A stretch of 64,000 nucleotides of DNA from NCBI GenBank assembly GCA_963920665.1, contig OY987265.1:42227001-42291000 (forward strand), written 5' to 3'. The translations under genes and the position numbers were made by a program. Positions 11,051-23,365 of this stretch are shown here, one piece after another. The notes beneath the pieces were generated by a model. The model was not told the DNA's origin and did no database searches. It saw only the letters and a program-made list of their open reading frames with translations. Every line of letters starts with the position of its first letter. Positions within the stretch are counted from its first letter, which is position 1. The DNA comes from Straminergon stramineum. Taxonomy: Eukaryota; Streptophyta; Bryopsida; Hypnales; Calliergonaceae.

Positions 11051-11880
11051 TTAGGGCGACATCACATGCAATCCATAGATACATAATACATGACAGGCCC
11101 AAGAAGGCGTATGCTTGAATACAATTTTAGAACATCCGAGAACATGGTAATGAAAGAATATGCTTACCAATGAAGCTTCCACACCCGCTCTCCCTTTCCT
11201 CCCCACTCCACTGTAACTCTTTACACTTTGACAGGTGACAGCCATTTTCTTGGACTTCAACTTCTGCGCATTCATTTGCCAATACGCAATGAGGCGTTTC
11301 CATTGCTCTAGGTCTATGTGTATAGGTGGGGTATCTTTGCCGAATAGACACCAAACTTTCAGACGAGATCTCTCTGATTTCATGTACCTCGTCACAGTCC
11401 TCCGGAACCTAGACATGCTAAAAGTTCCGTCGATATACTCAAACTCATTGTCAAGAACTTCCCTCAACTTCTTCAATGTATGCGGCTTGTGCTGCGACCA
11501 GCCCACAATGCTCATGTCAACAATTTTGGGGACGAAATTTCATATAGCTAGGTCCCATGCATTCTTGCCCTTGCAGCCAGCATCTACCTTGCCACCCTCA
11601 AGTACTTCCACAAAGTTCGGCTTCCCACTTCCTGTAGCTTGCTCTTGATTGCCGAATTTGAAAGCAGTCCACTTCCTCCTCCAATTATAGTAGTCGGATG
11701 GGCACTCCCCTGGATCAACTACCTGCACTACATTTTGATAAGGCAGTGGAGGCCCAGTAGACCAAGGAGGTGGTGCTTGGCTTGGTTACTAGGGCATCCA
11801 AGACCATCCGGATCCAAATTGCCTTGGAGGTGGTGGTGCTTGTTGTGTGGACAGGCCACAAGCATTCACCTTTGCAGGCG
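11051..11880 (-). pseudogene. TnpA-like (Transposase_24-type) exon, broken
   Basis: The minus-strand frame 11728-11515-11051 is continuous except for a TGA at 11540-11542. After a Pro-rich lead-in (to about 11880) come VVDPGECPSDYYNWRRKW, LREVLDNEFEYIDG, a basic stretch, then PIHIDLEQWKRLIAYW followed by a Lys-rich run. The W-x-x-L-x-x-Y/F-W element followed by a basic helix is the hallmark of the Transposase_24 (Ptta/En/Spm) family, usually the second protein of plant CACTA elements and related to TnpA. It binds subterminal DNA in the characterised members. After about codon 120 of the 11515 frame the sequence turns unrelated, probably intron read-through. Confidence 0.65.
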
Positions 11881-13719
11881 ACTTCAAAACAGCCACGGGT
11901 TTGGATTTTTTCATTCTTTAGTCCACTAGTGGCTCTTCTTCTTCGAGCTCCTCGTCACTGGAATCGACGAGATGTCCGTCTGTGCTTATGAGACAATTAG
12001 TGATGAGGTGGGGGAATTTTCCACCTATGAATTGTAAACATGCTTCTACTCAATGACGACTCCACTGAAAGGGGACATGTCTTGCCTCCTATGACGCAAG
12101 CATTTCAACAATAACAACATTTCCATAAAATGGCACAAGCACAGCTTCATTGCTTCAATTGCAATTTCATGGCTCAAGATTCAAAATACTTTATAAGGGC
12201 ACGCTCATGAAACAATGAGCACAGAATTGAGAATGGTACATGGACTTCAGGAAGAAGGAGAGGGCTAACAACTCCACAAACAATGACAGCTACTATACAT
12301 CGTCCATGCCTGATGCCTAAAACCCTAACCTCGGAGCGAGAAAGCATTCTATAAGTGGCACCTGTGGCACCTGCCTTGCAATTCGATTGGTGCCAAACAT
12401 GATTACAAGCAATTGCAAAGTGCATCATACCTGCTACAATGGCCTCTTCATTGGACTTCGTTGCCTCGGAGGAGGAATCATGCTCGCTGCTCATGTCCAT
12501 GGTTGTTCGGCCGAACAACTCGACAACACGACGAACATGACGTCCAACACGTCTAGTAGACCCCCTTGTCCGTCTAATAAAGTCAACTTTAAGGTTGACT
12601 TTCAAATAAAACACTTTCTATTTCCAATCTTGACATATTTGAGTTTCATTTTATTGAAGTGTCTCAATTTAATAATTACTTGTTCCATTCTTAATTATGG
12701 ATCATAAATAAAATGAGATTTCAAATTATCTCTACTGTTAGGATAAGGCTTTATTCGTCAAAATTGTCATGTATACATAACACTTGTCTTGTACGACACG
12801 CGACATCAGACGAACAACTCGACACCCAACCCCAAGATGTGTTCGACAGAACAACTATGCTCATGTCTGTAGATTTTGTGCGTTCTACTCCACCGATTGA
12901 TGGAGTGGGCTTCCCCCTTCCGCCCTGTCCTTGGAGGCCTTGCCGCCTCAAACTTCTACGCAAACCCGCCCTCCCCTTTTCACTGCGAAGTTTAATCGAC
13001 CTCACTGGTTTCTCTATTGTTGGGTTCTTTCCTAATTCTTCATCGCTATGACATAGAGCACTGTTTTTGAGAAAGCACAATCACCATGCAAGTCACGCAT
13101 ACTCCATCACGGGAAAAAATTGTACAACAAAAAGACTAAAAGAGAGAGATGTGGAACAAAAAGGAAGAGCAACGAACATGAGATCACTAAGAAAAAAGAC
13201 ACAAGTTAGGGTTCCGGCTTACAGGTCATGGGGCGAAGAAGCACTCCATTTACCCCCACGAGGTTCCACGTGGTTGTCTGGGGTTTCGAAGGCACTTTGA
13301 GAGCACTTGCTATCTACCCAGTCTAAGGCGTGACTTCCATACAACTGGAGTGTCACTCTGAGGGAGTCGCTTAGAAGAAATAACTTGGATACAAAGACAA
13401 GCACTATTGAAAAGCAACTGCATAATGCCCAATGCATTAAAGTGGCATGCTTTTCAAAGCAAAACTTGTGTTAAACCCTAGCACCGACGGGACATAGCGC
13501 AAGTTGGATGTTAATATGTAGTGTGTACCTCCTGTTGATACAAAAGAATATAGCACGAAGTAGTAACTAATGGCTGCAGTGAGTACTTTGTCACATCTTC
13601 TTCCAGTCATGCGGTAGACAACCAATAGTATCAACACATGTTGTTGCGATACTTGCATTGCAACGCTGTAGATAGACTTGGAGACTGCATCCTGAGAATT
13701 TTGTACAAGAAGGCTACAA
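11881..13719. other. CACTA interior without assigned gene
   Basis: Several mid-length frames exist (minus 12614-12174, plus 12387-12707, plus 12713-13051), but none shows a domain I recognise. Two stretches share wording: GTCGTCCAACACGTC-like text near 12540 and GACACGCGACATCAGACG near 12796. A short hairpin, AAGTCAACTTTAAGGTTGACTT, lies at 12580-12601. The region could include introns or 5' exons of the minus-strand gene. Confidence 0.4.
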
Positions 13720-13985
13720 CAAGGAGAAACTCACAATTCTTTCCAAGCAAGGAGGGCTCGCTCGAAAGCCTTCTGCATTTCTGCCACGCGCTTGTCGCAG
13801 AAGAGCTCATACTCAGTCTTCTCTGGTGGTGGGCTATCCATTGGTGGGTCTTCGGTACAAGACAACGTTACACTGCAAGGGATTGCAAGTTGGATCATCC
13901 CTTGCTGCAAGGTGTGCGGAAGTTCAAGCTTCAACAAAAGGCAAGATACACTACATGCGAGAGCACACAAGTAATTGGAGGACAA
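13720..13985 (-). pseudogene. Possible helical exon of the CACTA minus-strand gene
   Basis: The minus-strand frame contains PPEKTEYELFCDKRVAEMQK followed by AFERALLAWKEL, an amphipathic, probably coiled-coil helix with regular charged residues. It reads like protein, unlike its neighbours. Strand and position fit an upstream exon of the minus-strand gene, but the family is not recognised and the connection is inferred. Confidence 0.4.
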
Positions 13986-16670
13986 CGCGGTGGTGGACTG
14001 TAGTCAAGGTAGCAGCTACCTTCATCAATGGTGCATGAACAAATGCACGACTTTTTGTTCAGTGAAGTAGGTGCACATTTCTTTAGACTATCATCTAGAA
14101 GACGTAGTGAGCTTGAATAGGCTAACAGAATTTGGCAGCTGACAATTAATTTTTTCCTAGCGCGCAACCTAATGAGCTGTCTATGATTGGACATATTGAG
14201 CTCTGGCAATCCGCCACAGATTTGGAATTGAGAGGCCACTTATAGACTGAGACTTCAATGCTCATGTATATAGTCGTACCTATTGCCGCTGTTGGTCGCA
14301 TGTAATTACTGTTGGCGCCATGCAGTACACCTCCTTCAGTAGAAGACATTGTCAACGTCCAAAGACTTCCACGTAACTTATATACGACTTCAATAAGTCA
14401 CATGGAAGTCTTGAGTACCCTATAGTGAGTGAAATGTGACTTGAATAAGTCATGTTGCAATTGCATTGTAGAGAATGTAGGCAGTTAAGGCAAGGTCCTC
14501 ATTGAACTTCGATGTCCACAATGCGGATTTGTAGGCTTCATCAACAGTGAAATGTTCTTCATGATTGAGATTGTGGTATGGTTCAAGTGAATCGTAACCT
14601 CTGATTTAAACTCAGAATGGTTTAGGTACGAAAAGGGTCCTGGAAGTCATAGTGAAGCGCTACGCGATTTAAAATGTGGTATTCAGGGTTTAATTAATGA
14701 GGGCATTGTTCATGAACTTCTTCAAAGAAGTTCCAAAATTAAAGACATGCTGAGTGAGTCAATATCATCAAGGATTCCTTCTTGTATTATTCTAAATTTC
14801 TTTGGCCCTACCCACCTTCCACTGAATTCTGTCCCTGTGCCCTAAACCCTAATGCAAGTTTAGGAAGTGTCAAAAGATTTGATTATGTAGTTTATATTAT
14901 GAAGTGGAGTTCCAGTGCTTTTTCTCTTGGGATTCTATATTTTTGGGCCTCGACATTCACTCCCATATAAACTACCCCAAAAGCTTGAAGCCCATGAGGA
15001 AGTACATGTAGCAATTACGACCCTTATTGTTCGAAGGGATTTTAGGATGTCTAAACCTACACTTCCTTTGTGGACCCTAAAATTTGGGGGATCCACCTAT
15101 GAAACAAAGCATCCCATTCTGCTAAATCGAAGTCGTGGAATTGGCTTAACTTATTCTTGAGGTCCTTTCTTTTGTTCATGTCTGACACTTGCACTTGCTT
15201 GTATAAATTTATGTTTCTTGGGGGGAATTTGGTGTCTGAAGACACCGTCTTTAGCTGTTTTCATACTTTCATTCTTGACATCTATGTACCTTGAACCCTA
15301 AAACCCTTGTAGGTCATCAGTAAAATAGCTGCATGCTAATTAATGGAGTACTTGAAGACTTTGTTTTCCGTGGGCATTCCTCAAGCAATGTCCTGGGTAG
15401 CAATCACGGAAACTGGATGCGTATGAGCCGAAAGCTGAAAGTCACTTGCGCTCACGTTGTGTATATGTTGTCTATGTTTGCACAGTGGGACTTCTTCATC
15501 ACTGCCAAAAGTCATTCTATAGTAAGCGCCTGTGGAAAACGACTGAGGCATAACTGATTCAGTGAAGTAAAAGTTGTTGTGAAGTCTTCCAGTACAAGAG
15601 AGCAACATTGCACAAAGGAAGGGGCAACGGTGACAACAATGCTGCACAGTGTAGTGGACATATTACAGGTATTCAGTTCGCATGCCCAGAACATCTGTTT
15701 TTTCTGTAATATTCGAATTCTCATAAAAAGCTTACCATAGAAGGTACTACCTTCGCTGAGAATGACTAAACGACGAGTTCTCAGGGCCGCACCCCTTCAC
15801 CGTAGGAAGAGGCCCCAAATGATTACCCCGGATCCGGAGGACAAACTGCAATTACATGAAACATCAGAGCAGACGAAAATTATTCCACTTGTTCTAGGAT
15901 CTTCAAATGTATGTGGCCGCCCCAGGTGCAAAAAGATGGCCGTGGTACTTCTTGTTGATAGGGAGTCATCCGGGAAACTTCAACATGGTCTTGGCTACAC
16001 AGTGTGTGCAAAGCCTACTACACTACATGTGCCTGCAACTCCTTTGGAATTTAGGACAGCAGAGTAGAAATCGAGTTTTAGAGATAGGGTTGAGCAAGCA
16101 CTATCTGAGCATCGTGTTGTACTAGGACAAAACCTCCCTGTAGCCACTTCACTGGTAGGGGTAGGACTACAAGAATTGGTATCCGCTGACATCGGGGCTA
16201 CATTTCTACTGAGAAAAAAAATTCTCTTTGGCTGAGTTGTTCAAAATTCCTCATTAAATGAAAAGGAGAACTATGCCCCCTAATTTGTAGTTGTGCTTAT
16301 GCAGAAGTCCACCGACAGCACTATAGTTGAATTGTGCATTGTATACCATCTTCGTGAGAACCCCGTAACCCTCGTGAAGTCGAATATGCAAAATTTGTTT
16401 ACATGAAACAAAGGAACCCCCTACCCCCCTTCAATTTCTTCTTCACATTTCTGTATTGCCGAAGTTGCTTGATCTGAGACTAAGAGTATACAAACATTCT
16501 AAAGTCGCTTAGAAGTCATGGAAGTTGTGCATCAGTTGCATACGAGTTGCACTTCCAATGACAAGCTAGCGGCCATGATGAATTAGCCCAGAATGAAGGC
16601 ATCTCTTGACTTTTCCACATATATTCTTCGTAGGAAATAAAGGTGAAGGCAATTCCTGAACTGAAACGAG
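13986..16670. other. CACTA interior, non-coding, between the two genes
   Basis: Lies between the minus-strand gene and the plus-strand transposase, so divergent promoters would be expected here. No confident TATA box was assigned. Subterminal-type words recur at 14345-14450 (AATAAGTCACATGGAAGTCT and TGACTTGAATAAGTCATG), 15497-15520 and 16500-16520. The plus-strand frame 15762-16067 and the others are not recognised. Confidence 0.4.
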
Positions 16671-18432
16671 ATGATACCTGCTAGATTGCCCCTCACTAAC
16701 AGTCGTAGGCAACAACTACGGGATGACCGACTATGGACTAGGGAGTTGCAAAGGGCTTCGCATCACAACTTGAAGAGATTGCACTGTCCATGCATGGAAT
16801 GTCGTGGGGGGAGGAGGTTACTCATACGTAATGTGAAGGACCACCTCATTCGAAATGGAAGAGATCTAAATTCTTGGATTTGGAGAGGTCCTGGCAATTG
16901 AGACTCTTCCGATGAAGAGTGGGAGCAACAATTCTGGGGACCACTATCACAGGAAGCCGTAGAATTTGATGCCAATGTTGATACTTGCAGCATCATTGAT
17001 CAAGCGTTGGAGCAAGTGGATGTACCGACATCTTCAGCCGACAGAGTTCGCCATGAAGTCAACCAAGCTTTTGCCATAGCAGACTCCATCTATGAAGACT
17101 TCATTGGAGCTAACATGGAGGATACAACATAGGTTGAGGAGTGTAGGGCCGATCCCCTTTCTAATGGCATGCCCATGGATGAAGGCACCAACGACACTAA
17201 CATGGTTGCCCAGGCATTGCAGGAGTCCATAGGGGCTCCATATGATGGCTCACGTTTGAGCAAAATTGCAGCAACTGTATTGCTAATGAATCTATGTATA
17301 GTTCATGGGGTCAGCAATCACTATGCAAATGAGCTTTTCAGCATCTTACACCTCCATCTTCTTCCAGAGAAGAATACATTGCCGAAGACATACCATGCTA
17401 CAAAGACCCTAACTGCAAAGTTGGGACTCACTTATATTACCATCCACGCATGCGTGAGGGGATGCTTGCTATTTCGTGGTGAGCATGAGAATGCTTTACG
17501 TTGTCCTAAGTGCGGTGGGCATCGATATAGAGATGAGGCTCGACGGGCCGTCCCATTGAAAGTCTTACGTCATTTTCCCATTATTCCACGTTTGCAAAGG
17601 ATGTTCTGGAGTCCTAATATCTCCAAGTTGATGGTGTGGCATGCTAAGAACTGTAGCGACCGTGCTGGAGGGGACGGCCTTGTTAGGCATCCATGTAACT
17701 CGAAAGCTTGGCAGCATTTCCACAATAATGTGGACCCAAGCTTTGACAATGATCCACGAAACACTCACTTTGCTTTGGCCGCAGATGGAGTGAACCCTTT
17801 CAAGCAGAACCAGTCATCATGGTCCACATGGCCAGTGTTGTTGTTGAATTACAATCTCCCTCCATGGTTGACAACAAAAAAAAATTTTGTCCTCTTGGCC
17901 CTATTGATTCCAGGTAAAGAATCTGTGACATCTAAAACATTTGACGTGTACTTGGAGCCCTTTGTTGACGAATTGTTAGAGTTATCGTTGGAAGTCCATG
18001 CATTCGACATGACAAAGGATGTCGGCTCTAGATCATTTCAGTTGTGTGCAATGCTACTATGGACTATTCATGACTTTCCTCTCTACGGCACAGTAGGAGG
18101 ATTCTCCCACCAAGGATATGCCGCTTGTCCTTGGTGTCATGTGGACCTAGGTTCTAAGCATTCTGTAGAGCTTGGGAAGCAGACGTATGTGGGGACCAGA
18201 CGATGGTTGCTCGAAGATCATCCCTACAGATCAGATGCAATGAAGGACTACTTCAACGGGGCCATGGAAAACCGGCCTAAGCCCCGTGCAGTAACAGTGG
18301 AGGAGCAAGTACAACATGCAATGAATTGTGAAATGTGGAGAGCATCGGGACAGAGATGGTGCTGCCGGGGACCCTTCCAAGCTACACAGCATCAAGCGAC
18401 TAAGCAGTCTCTTTCGATTGCCCTATTAGAAG

Positions 18433-18772
18433 GTAAGTCAAAGCACTCCATTCCCTTAGTCACAACATCGACTTCTGGGCGCTTGGTGAGTATCCCAGTA
18501 GTCAGGTCTGAGTAGAAAAAATGTACGCAGTCACACCTAGTGACTTTGAAATGACTAGTCCCACTAGGAGGTTGACTAGAACTGTCCTGCAGTGCAAATG
18601 CAGGCGGAGAAGGGAAGTCTGAGGCTGTCGTGGTTTTGGAATGTTTAGTATCCTTAGAACCGTGTCCCGTCTTTGACAAGGAAGTTATATTGCTTTGACA
18701 TGATGAAGCCTATGAACCACTACTTTGAGAATCTGAAGTTTCTCTACTAAGCCTGAATGTGTTGCTCCATAG
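18433..18772 (+). other. Intron of the tnp2 transposase
   Basis: GTAAGT begins at 18433. The interval has no tnp2 similarity, and a C/T-rich stretch ends with CCATAG at 18767-18772, directly before the next tnp2 block. Subterminal-type words (CAGTAGTCAGG, GCAGTCAC, TAGTGACT, AAATGACTAGTC) are packed into 18497-18560. Confidence 0.6.
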
Positions 18773-19675
18773 AAACTTCTAATTCGTTACACATTGGATG
18801 CCATGCACTGCGAAATGAATTTGGCAAAGAATTTTTTGAAAACCATTACAGGGAAGAAAGATACTGTGAAGGTGAGGAGAGATTTGCAACAACGGAATAT
18901 TAGGAAGCACCTTTGGTTGACACCAAATCCACAAAAACCGGGGAAGATGGTGAAGCCTCGTGCTTCTTTTGTTATGTCGGACAGCGAATTTGAGAAGTTT
19001 GCAAGTTGCCTTCAATCTTTGAAGACACCGAGCGGCTATTCATTTGACCTCGACAAGTGCATCCAGGAGAAAAACTTTGGTGGCCTCAAGTCCCATGATT
19101 ACCATGTGTTAATGCAGTAGGTTCTGCCATTAGCACTATGAGGGCTAATGCAACCCGGGCCACGCATGGTTGTGATGCGAATGTGCAAGGTCTTCAAGTG
19201 CTTTTGCACCAAAGTTTACAATCCAGTAGACTTTGCATCACTAGAAGTTGATGTTGTAGAGAGCATGGCTCTATTGGAGATTGAATTTCCACCATCTTTT
19301 TTCGACATAATGACACATCTCCCTTATCATCTGGCAAAGGAGATGGACTTATGCGGACCAGTGAGTGCAAGGTGGATGTATCCAATCGAACGATATATGA
19401 AAGTGCTAAAGAACCACGTGCGGAATATGGCACGCCCCGAAGCTTGTATGGCGGAGGGCTACTTGAAAGATGAGAGCCTTGGCTTCATAATAGAGTACTT
19501 CCAGAGATTTGAGGCCACAACGAGACGAGTATGGGATGAAGACGAAGAGTACGGTGATGGTTAGAAAGTGCTCCAAGGAGCAAGCAAACAGTACGTGATG
19601 AGTCTTGAGCTCCGGGATGTAGCACACCAATACGTGTTGACAAATGTGGCAGTTATGGAAGATTTTTACGAGTAA

Positions 19676-20020
19676 GATCAAGTCGAATCCTTTCCTTTTC
19701 AAGGCACCTCCTACATATCCCTGATGCACCCATTGCACAACATTGCAATGTAGGTATTTAGCATGTCCAGAATGTCACCTGGTAGTTGCATGGAAGATGC
19801 GATGCAGTCATTTGTGCAAAGTGAGATCAAGTCATTCCCCAGTTGCACGACTCCATAGTGACTGTACTAAGTCACTTGTAAGTAGTATATATGTGCAGTG
19901 TCTAGTCGCATCACGCGGGCCCCTTACGCCTTGCATGTTTCTGTTTTCCCTTTCCAAAATTTTATATGGGAGTCTACCTGATTGTGCAAAGTTTACCTTC
20001 TAGTAGGAAGTGGAGGACCG
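19676..20020 (+). other. Non-coding segment between tnp2 core and DUF4216 exon
   Basis: No tnp2 similarity. TGACT-type words are frequent at 19787-19885 (GATGCAGTCATTTG, CAAGTCATTCC, TAGTGACTGTACTAAGTCAC). It is probably another intron. Confidence 0.5.
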
Positions 20021-20738
20021 AGGAGAAGACAAATCCGTCCATTTCAGGATTAGCAGAATGGATCTAGAATTCTATCGAGGAATCTGACTTGAATCTGAGG
20101 AACCCGGAGGACATAGACCGCCTCTTATTAAGTAGGAAGCCATCTCAAGTGGCAACTCGGTATACGCGAATGACAGCATTCAGTAACCACTTCCGCGTGG
20201 AGGACGAGACATCTGCTTAAATGGTGAGCTACAACAGTGGCGTAGCTTCAGTGTTCAAATTACCCTCCGAAAATGAAGCGGATGCAACAATTCCATATGT
20301 TGGAGTTTTGTAGGACATACTGCTTCTGGATTACGGACCATTGCAAACAAAAATCATTCTCATGCGATGTGAGTGGATCAAGCCCTATGACAACCGAGAT
20401 CTTCCAACGTACACTCGGGACGATGCTTGATTTTTGGTGGTGAACTTCCGTCACAAACTCCCGCGCTTAGCTGAGCCATTCATCTTTCCTAGCCAGGCCA
20501 CTCAGGTTTTTTTCTCGGATGTTGTGGAGAGACTAGGTTGGAAAGTTGTTTTACGAAAGGAAGCCCGAGAAAAGCGAGAAGTTCTGGACACAACGGATGT
20601 CTTTATCAGCACGACAATGGAGAGTGTAGGCCTTAGTGCTCCCCATCAACTGCCAGCACCGGTGGATACAGTGAATCTAGTTGGTGCCATAGATTTGTCT
20701 GTAGAAGACAACCTATTGGCCCAAGAAGAATACCAGTG

Positions 20739-21628
20739 AGAATACAAAGCCTTATTGTTGTAGTCATTTCTGAGATTGTCGACAGCTATGTCTGTAGACA
20801 TCTCACACTTGAATGCTATGGCTTACATGACGCTCACAGCTTTTCCACATAGCTACAACACTAAAAGCACAAGTCATGTGGTTCAGTAGTTCATTAGTAG
20901 TCAATGTCCCTTACATTACCTTTGTAGTGACATCTTAGTCAGTACCTAGTGGTAGTAGAGACATGTAGAAGTCATTCAACAGTCACGTCAGCGCCTATGG
21001 GTAATGGGAAAAATACACATGGCCCTAGTTTAGAAGTTGTTTGTACTATGCATACAATGACCCTCTAACTGTGGGCATTTTTGAAATGTATTGAAGTATC
21101 CTTGGCCAAAAATTTGCAAGTTTCCTATCACTACAATGCAATTCTGTAGTACTGAGTGCCTTCCATTTAACTTTTGGAAAAGCAATTATACTTGCCGTGA
21201 TGAGAAAATCATGGATTCTGAAATCATGTGGAAATGCACTTCGAATTTTTTGTTATTGCCAGCCCCTAATTGACACGTGTTCACTTGCTTGCAAAAAGGA
21301 TATTTAGTCCTTGAAGTCCATTGCATGTCCAAGTATCCCTTAAGTCATCTTGTAGTCGCGTCGAAGTCAACGTAGGTTATAGTGTATGATAACTACTAAC
21401 TCCTTCACGACTACATGTCCACAGTGGAATTCTGACCTGCCACATCAGAAAATCTCCGACATTGTTAAGAGAATTAGGTGGATGAAACTGCCCCCCGTCA
21501 TCAAGGTCATCCTACAGTCACGAATGCGAGTGCACCCTAACTCGGATGCTATAAACCTACCCACAATGGTACAATTAGAGAGCTCCAGTCACACTAAAGT
21601 CACATTTTACATGGAGTCATTCTTTTGT
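20739..21628. repeat. CACTA 3' subterminal repeat region
   Basis: A non-coding stretch with repeated AGTCA/TGACT words on both strands, e.g. TTGTAGTCATTTC near 20758, TAGTAGTCAATG near 20896, GAAGTCATTC near 20968 and GGAGTCATTC at 21613-21622. It mirrors the 5' subterminal region and is the expected site of TnpA-type binding. Confidence 0.7.
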
Positions 21629-21658
21629 AGTCACATATTTGGCCATTTTCTTGTAGTG
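21629..21658 (-). repeat. CACTA 3' terminal inverted repeat
   Basis: 30 bp. The plus strand ends CCATTTTCTTGTAGTG at 21658. It is followed by TAC (21659-21661), repeating 6305-6307. Confidence 0.95.
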
Positions 21659-22676
21659 TACCAAGCTCAAAACCCCACATAGAAAGGACATTTTGAGTCT
21701 AATATTGTTTGAGGGAACTCTAGTGAGGCATATAAGTCAATTCCCGAAGATAGGTTCTAATTTTCCCATTTCATGAATGAAATAGCGAAACCCCAATTGT
21801 TGGCTTGTAAGTGTTAAAAATACCAAGACATGATTGTGGAGGAATCTTTGGTCAAAGGAGGGAAACATTGGGTTAAAAACATGCCCGAGAACCAATGGCA
21901 AAGTTGATTCACCTAGATTCCCCTCGATGTGGGAGATTCCTTGGCCACTAATGATTAAACAAGAGGGTGGATTTTGTCCCCCCTAGGCCAATGTATAGAG
22001 TAAAAATATAAGTCTATACATATGTTGTTGTATTCCACAAGAGATTCTACAAAAAGTTTCAAAATTTTCTGATAGTCAAAAGATGCCTTTCTGGATGGTC
22101 AACTGCCCAAATCTGCGATGGAAAATTCCTAAAAATTCCCCAGGTGATGGTGAAATCTTACTAAAAATTAGAATAGCTTCTTTTATGTTAATAAGCTATC
22201 TCGACAAGTTTCAAGACATTATGATAGTCAAAAGTACCCGAACTTGCAAGATTTCTCGACAATTAACAGAATTTAAAGTCTATGACGGAGTTGATCAACA
22301 CAGCGGGAGCATATAGAAGCGGAATGGGGCCCAAGCTAGGTCTTTTTTTACTCCCCCACACCCTTTTAAGATCCTATACTAGTTACTTTTGCCAAAAAAA
22401 ATCAAAGTTCAAAAGTTGGGATTTTTCCTAGTTTTGGTGTTAAGTTAGCGTTAGGTTCTGTTGAGATTTTAAAGATAGAAAAAGAGGTGGGCAGTTTTGT
22501 AAGATTGAAAATGGACTTTTGAAGTCAACAACGCAATCCATTAGCGATTTGGAGTTAATCTCTAAAAGTTACCTTAGCGGGCCAACAGAAGATGATAATC
22601 TTGAGGATGAGGATGAAAATCCAAAAAAGCAAGGTTAACTTAGATGAACAAGAGGAGGTGGGTGCCTAGGAAATAG

Positions 22677-22686
22677 TATAAAAGGG
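22677..22686 (+). promoter_or_regulatory. TATA box of the family 1 LTR
   Basis: TATAAAAGGG sits at the place occupied by TATAAAAGGCC in the copy at 30494 and, on the minus strand, at 39182. A T/C-rich leader (CTTCTCCTCTCTCACACACC) follows in all three copies. Conservation of TATA plus leader across three diverged copies supports an LTR promoter and sets the transcriptional direction. Confidence 0.65.
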
Positions 22687-23177
22687 CACCCCTTCTCCTC
22701 TCTCACACACCCATTTTGTATATTTGGGTCTGTTGGATCCAATTTATGTTGAAATTGTGGCATTTTAGCCACAAACCTTGCAATGTTGTGATTTGGGGTA
22801 CTTTTTTGGTTGTTGTTTCTTTTTTTCAAGCTTGTGAAGTCTTGTGGATCCCTTGCACCTTGAGTTGTGTAGTACTAACTTCCCCAAGCCTTGTGGCTTA
22901 GGGCTTTTTTATCTTACCATGTTACTTGGAGTAGTGTATGTTTATCTTTGAGGGGATATTTGGTAACCCTCTTTGTCTTGCGTTGTACTAACCTTAGAGT
23001 ATCCCCCCATATGATTGGCGATGTTGCTTTGAGGGGCCTTTAGTTCAATTCCATCATTGCGTTAACCCCATAGCTAATCCTTGGGAGTCTAGAGTCCTTT
23101 CTTTCTGTTCCCTAATCGTAACGTGGTGTTCCCTAGTGAGAGACACAAGAGTATGAGGGATAGTGGGTCCCACCATC

Positions 23178-23365
23178 ATGGCAAAGCTTTGAACCCTTAC
23201 AAGGTCAAAAGTCTTAGTGGTGAATTAAAAGAGAGGAATATGGCAAAGCTTTGAACCCCTTTGAGTTCAAAAATCTTGGCAGTGTACTAAGAGAGGGAGC
23301 CACGGTGAAGCTTAAAATTCCCTTGAGATCAAAAATCTTAGTGGTGCTTTAAAACCACACAATGG
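23178..23365 (+). repeat. Tandem repeat, about 61-63 bp unit, 3 copies
   Basis: Units start ATGGCAAAGCTTTGAACCC at 23178 and 23239 and ACGGTGAAGCTTAAAATTCC at 23302. Each is followed by a '(G)TCAAAAGTCTTAGTGGTG'-like tail. It lies within the LTR-like copy. Copies at 31117-31240 and 38500-38600 have related but fewer 'GAAGCTT' units. Confidence 0.75.

Larger units (their letters stand above)
16671..20738 (+). pseudogene. tnp2: CACTA tnp2-family transposase (TnpD-like), degraded
   Basis: The frame starting at 16671 is open but for TGA at 16899-16901 and TAG at 17130-17132, then runs to 18515. Its first 75 codons form the transposase-associated domain (HCPCMECRGGRRL, then NVKDHLIRNG). From 17169 follow a zinc-ribbon-like pair (CPKCGG, residues 112-117), GLVRHPCNSKAWQHF, the first catalytic-Asp motif ALAADGVNPF (203-211), DVYLEPFVDEL (259-269) and ACPWCH (319-324). 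A GTAAGT at 18433 and an AG at 18771-18772 bracket a likely intron, though the phases do not agree. The next exon (18773-19675) reads LDAMHCEMN, GGLKSHDYHVLMQ, FPPSFFDIMTHLPYHL and RWMYPIERYMKVLKNHVRN, all typical tnp2 blocks, with stops at 19118-19120, near 19139 and at 19562. A last segment (20021-20738) reads as DUF4216 (NFRHKLPRLAEPFIFPSQATQ). At least seven in-frame stops make it non-functional. Confidence 0.93.
6308..21658. mobile_element. CACTA (En/Spm) DNA transposon, 15351 bp, inserted in an LTR
   Basis: The ends read CACTACAAGAAATGGCCAAA at 6308 and, on the minus strand from 21658, CACTACAAGAAAATGGCCAA; they differ by one inserted A across 29-30 bp. The 3 bp TAC occurs at 6305-6307 and again at 21659-21661, the expected CACTA target duplication. 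The sequences outside join into a continuous match to the minus strand of 1-607, which shows the pre-insertion site at about 343-367. Inside are a tnp2-type transposase on the plus strand and a second, minus-strand gene region. Both ends contain repeated TGACT-type words. All coding regions carry stops, so this copy is not autonomous, although the near-perfect termini suggest it could once have been moved in trans. Confidence 0.96.

Noticed and set aside
11235..11648. 137-codon plus-strand frame
   Set aside because: Antisense to the Transposase_24-like exon; no motif in the plus frame.
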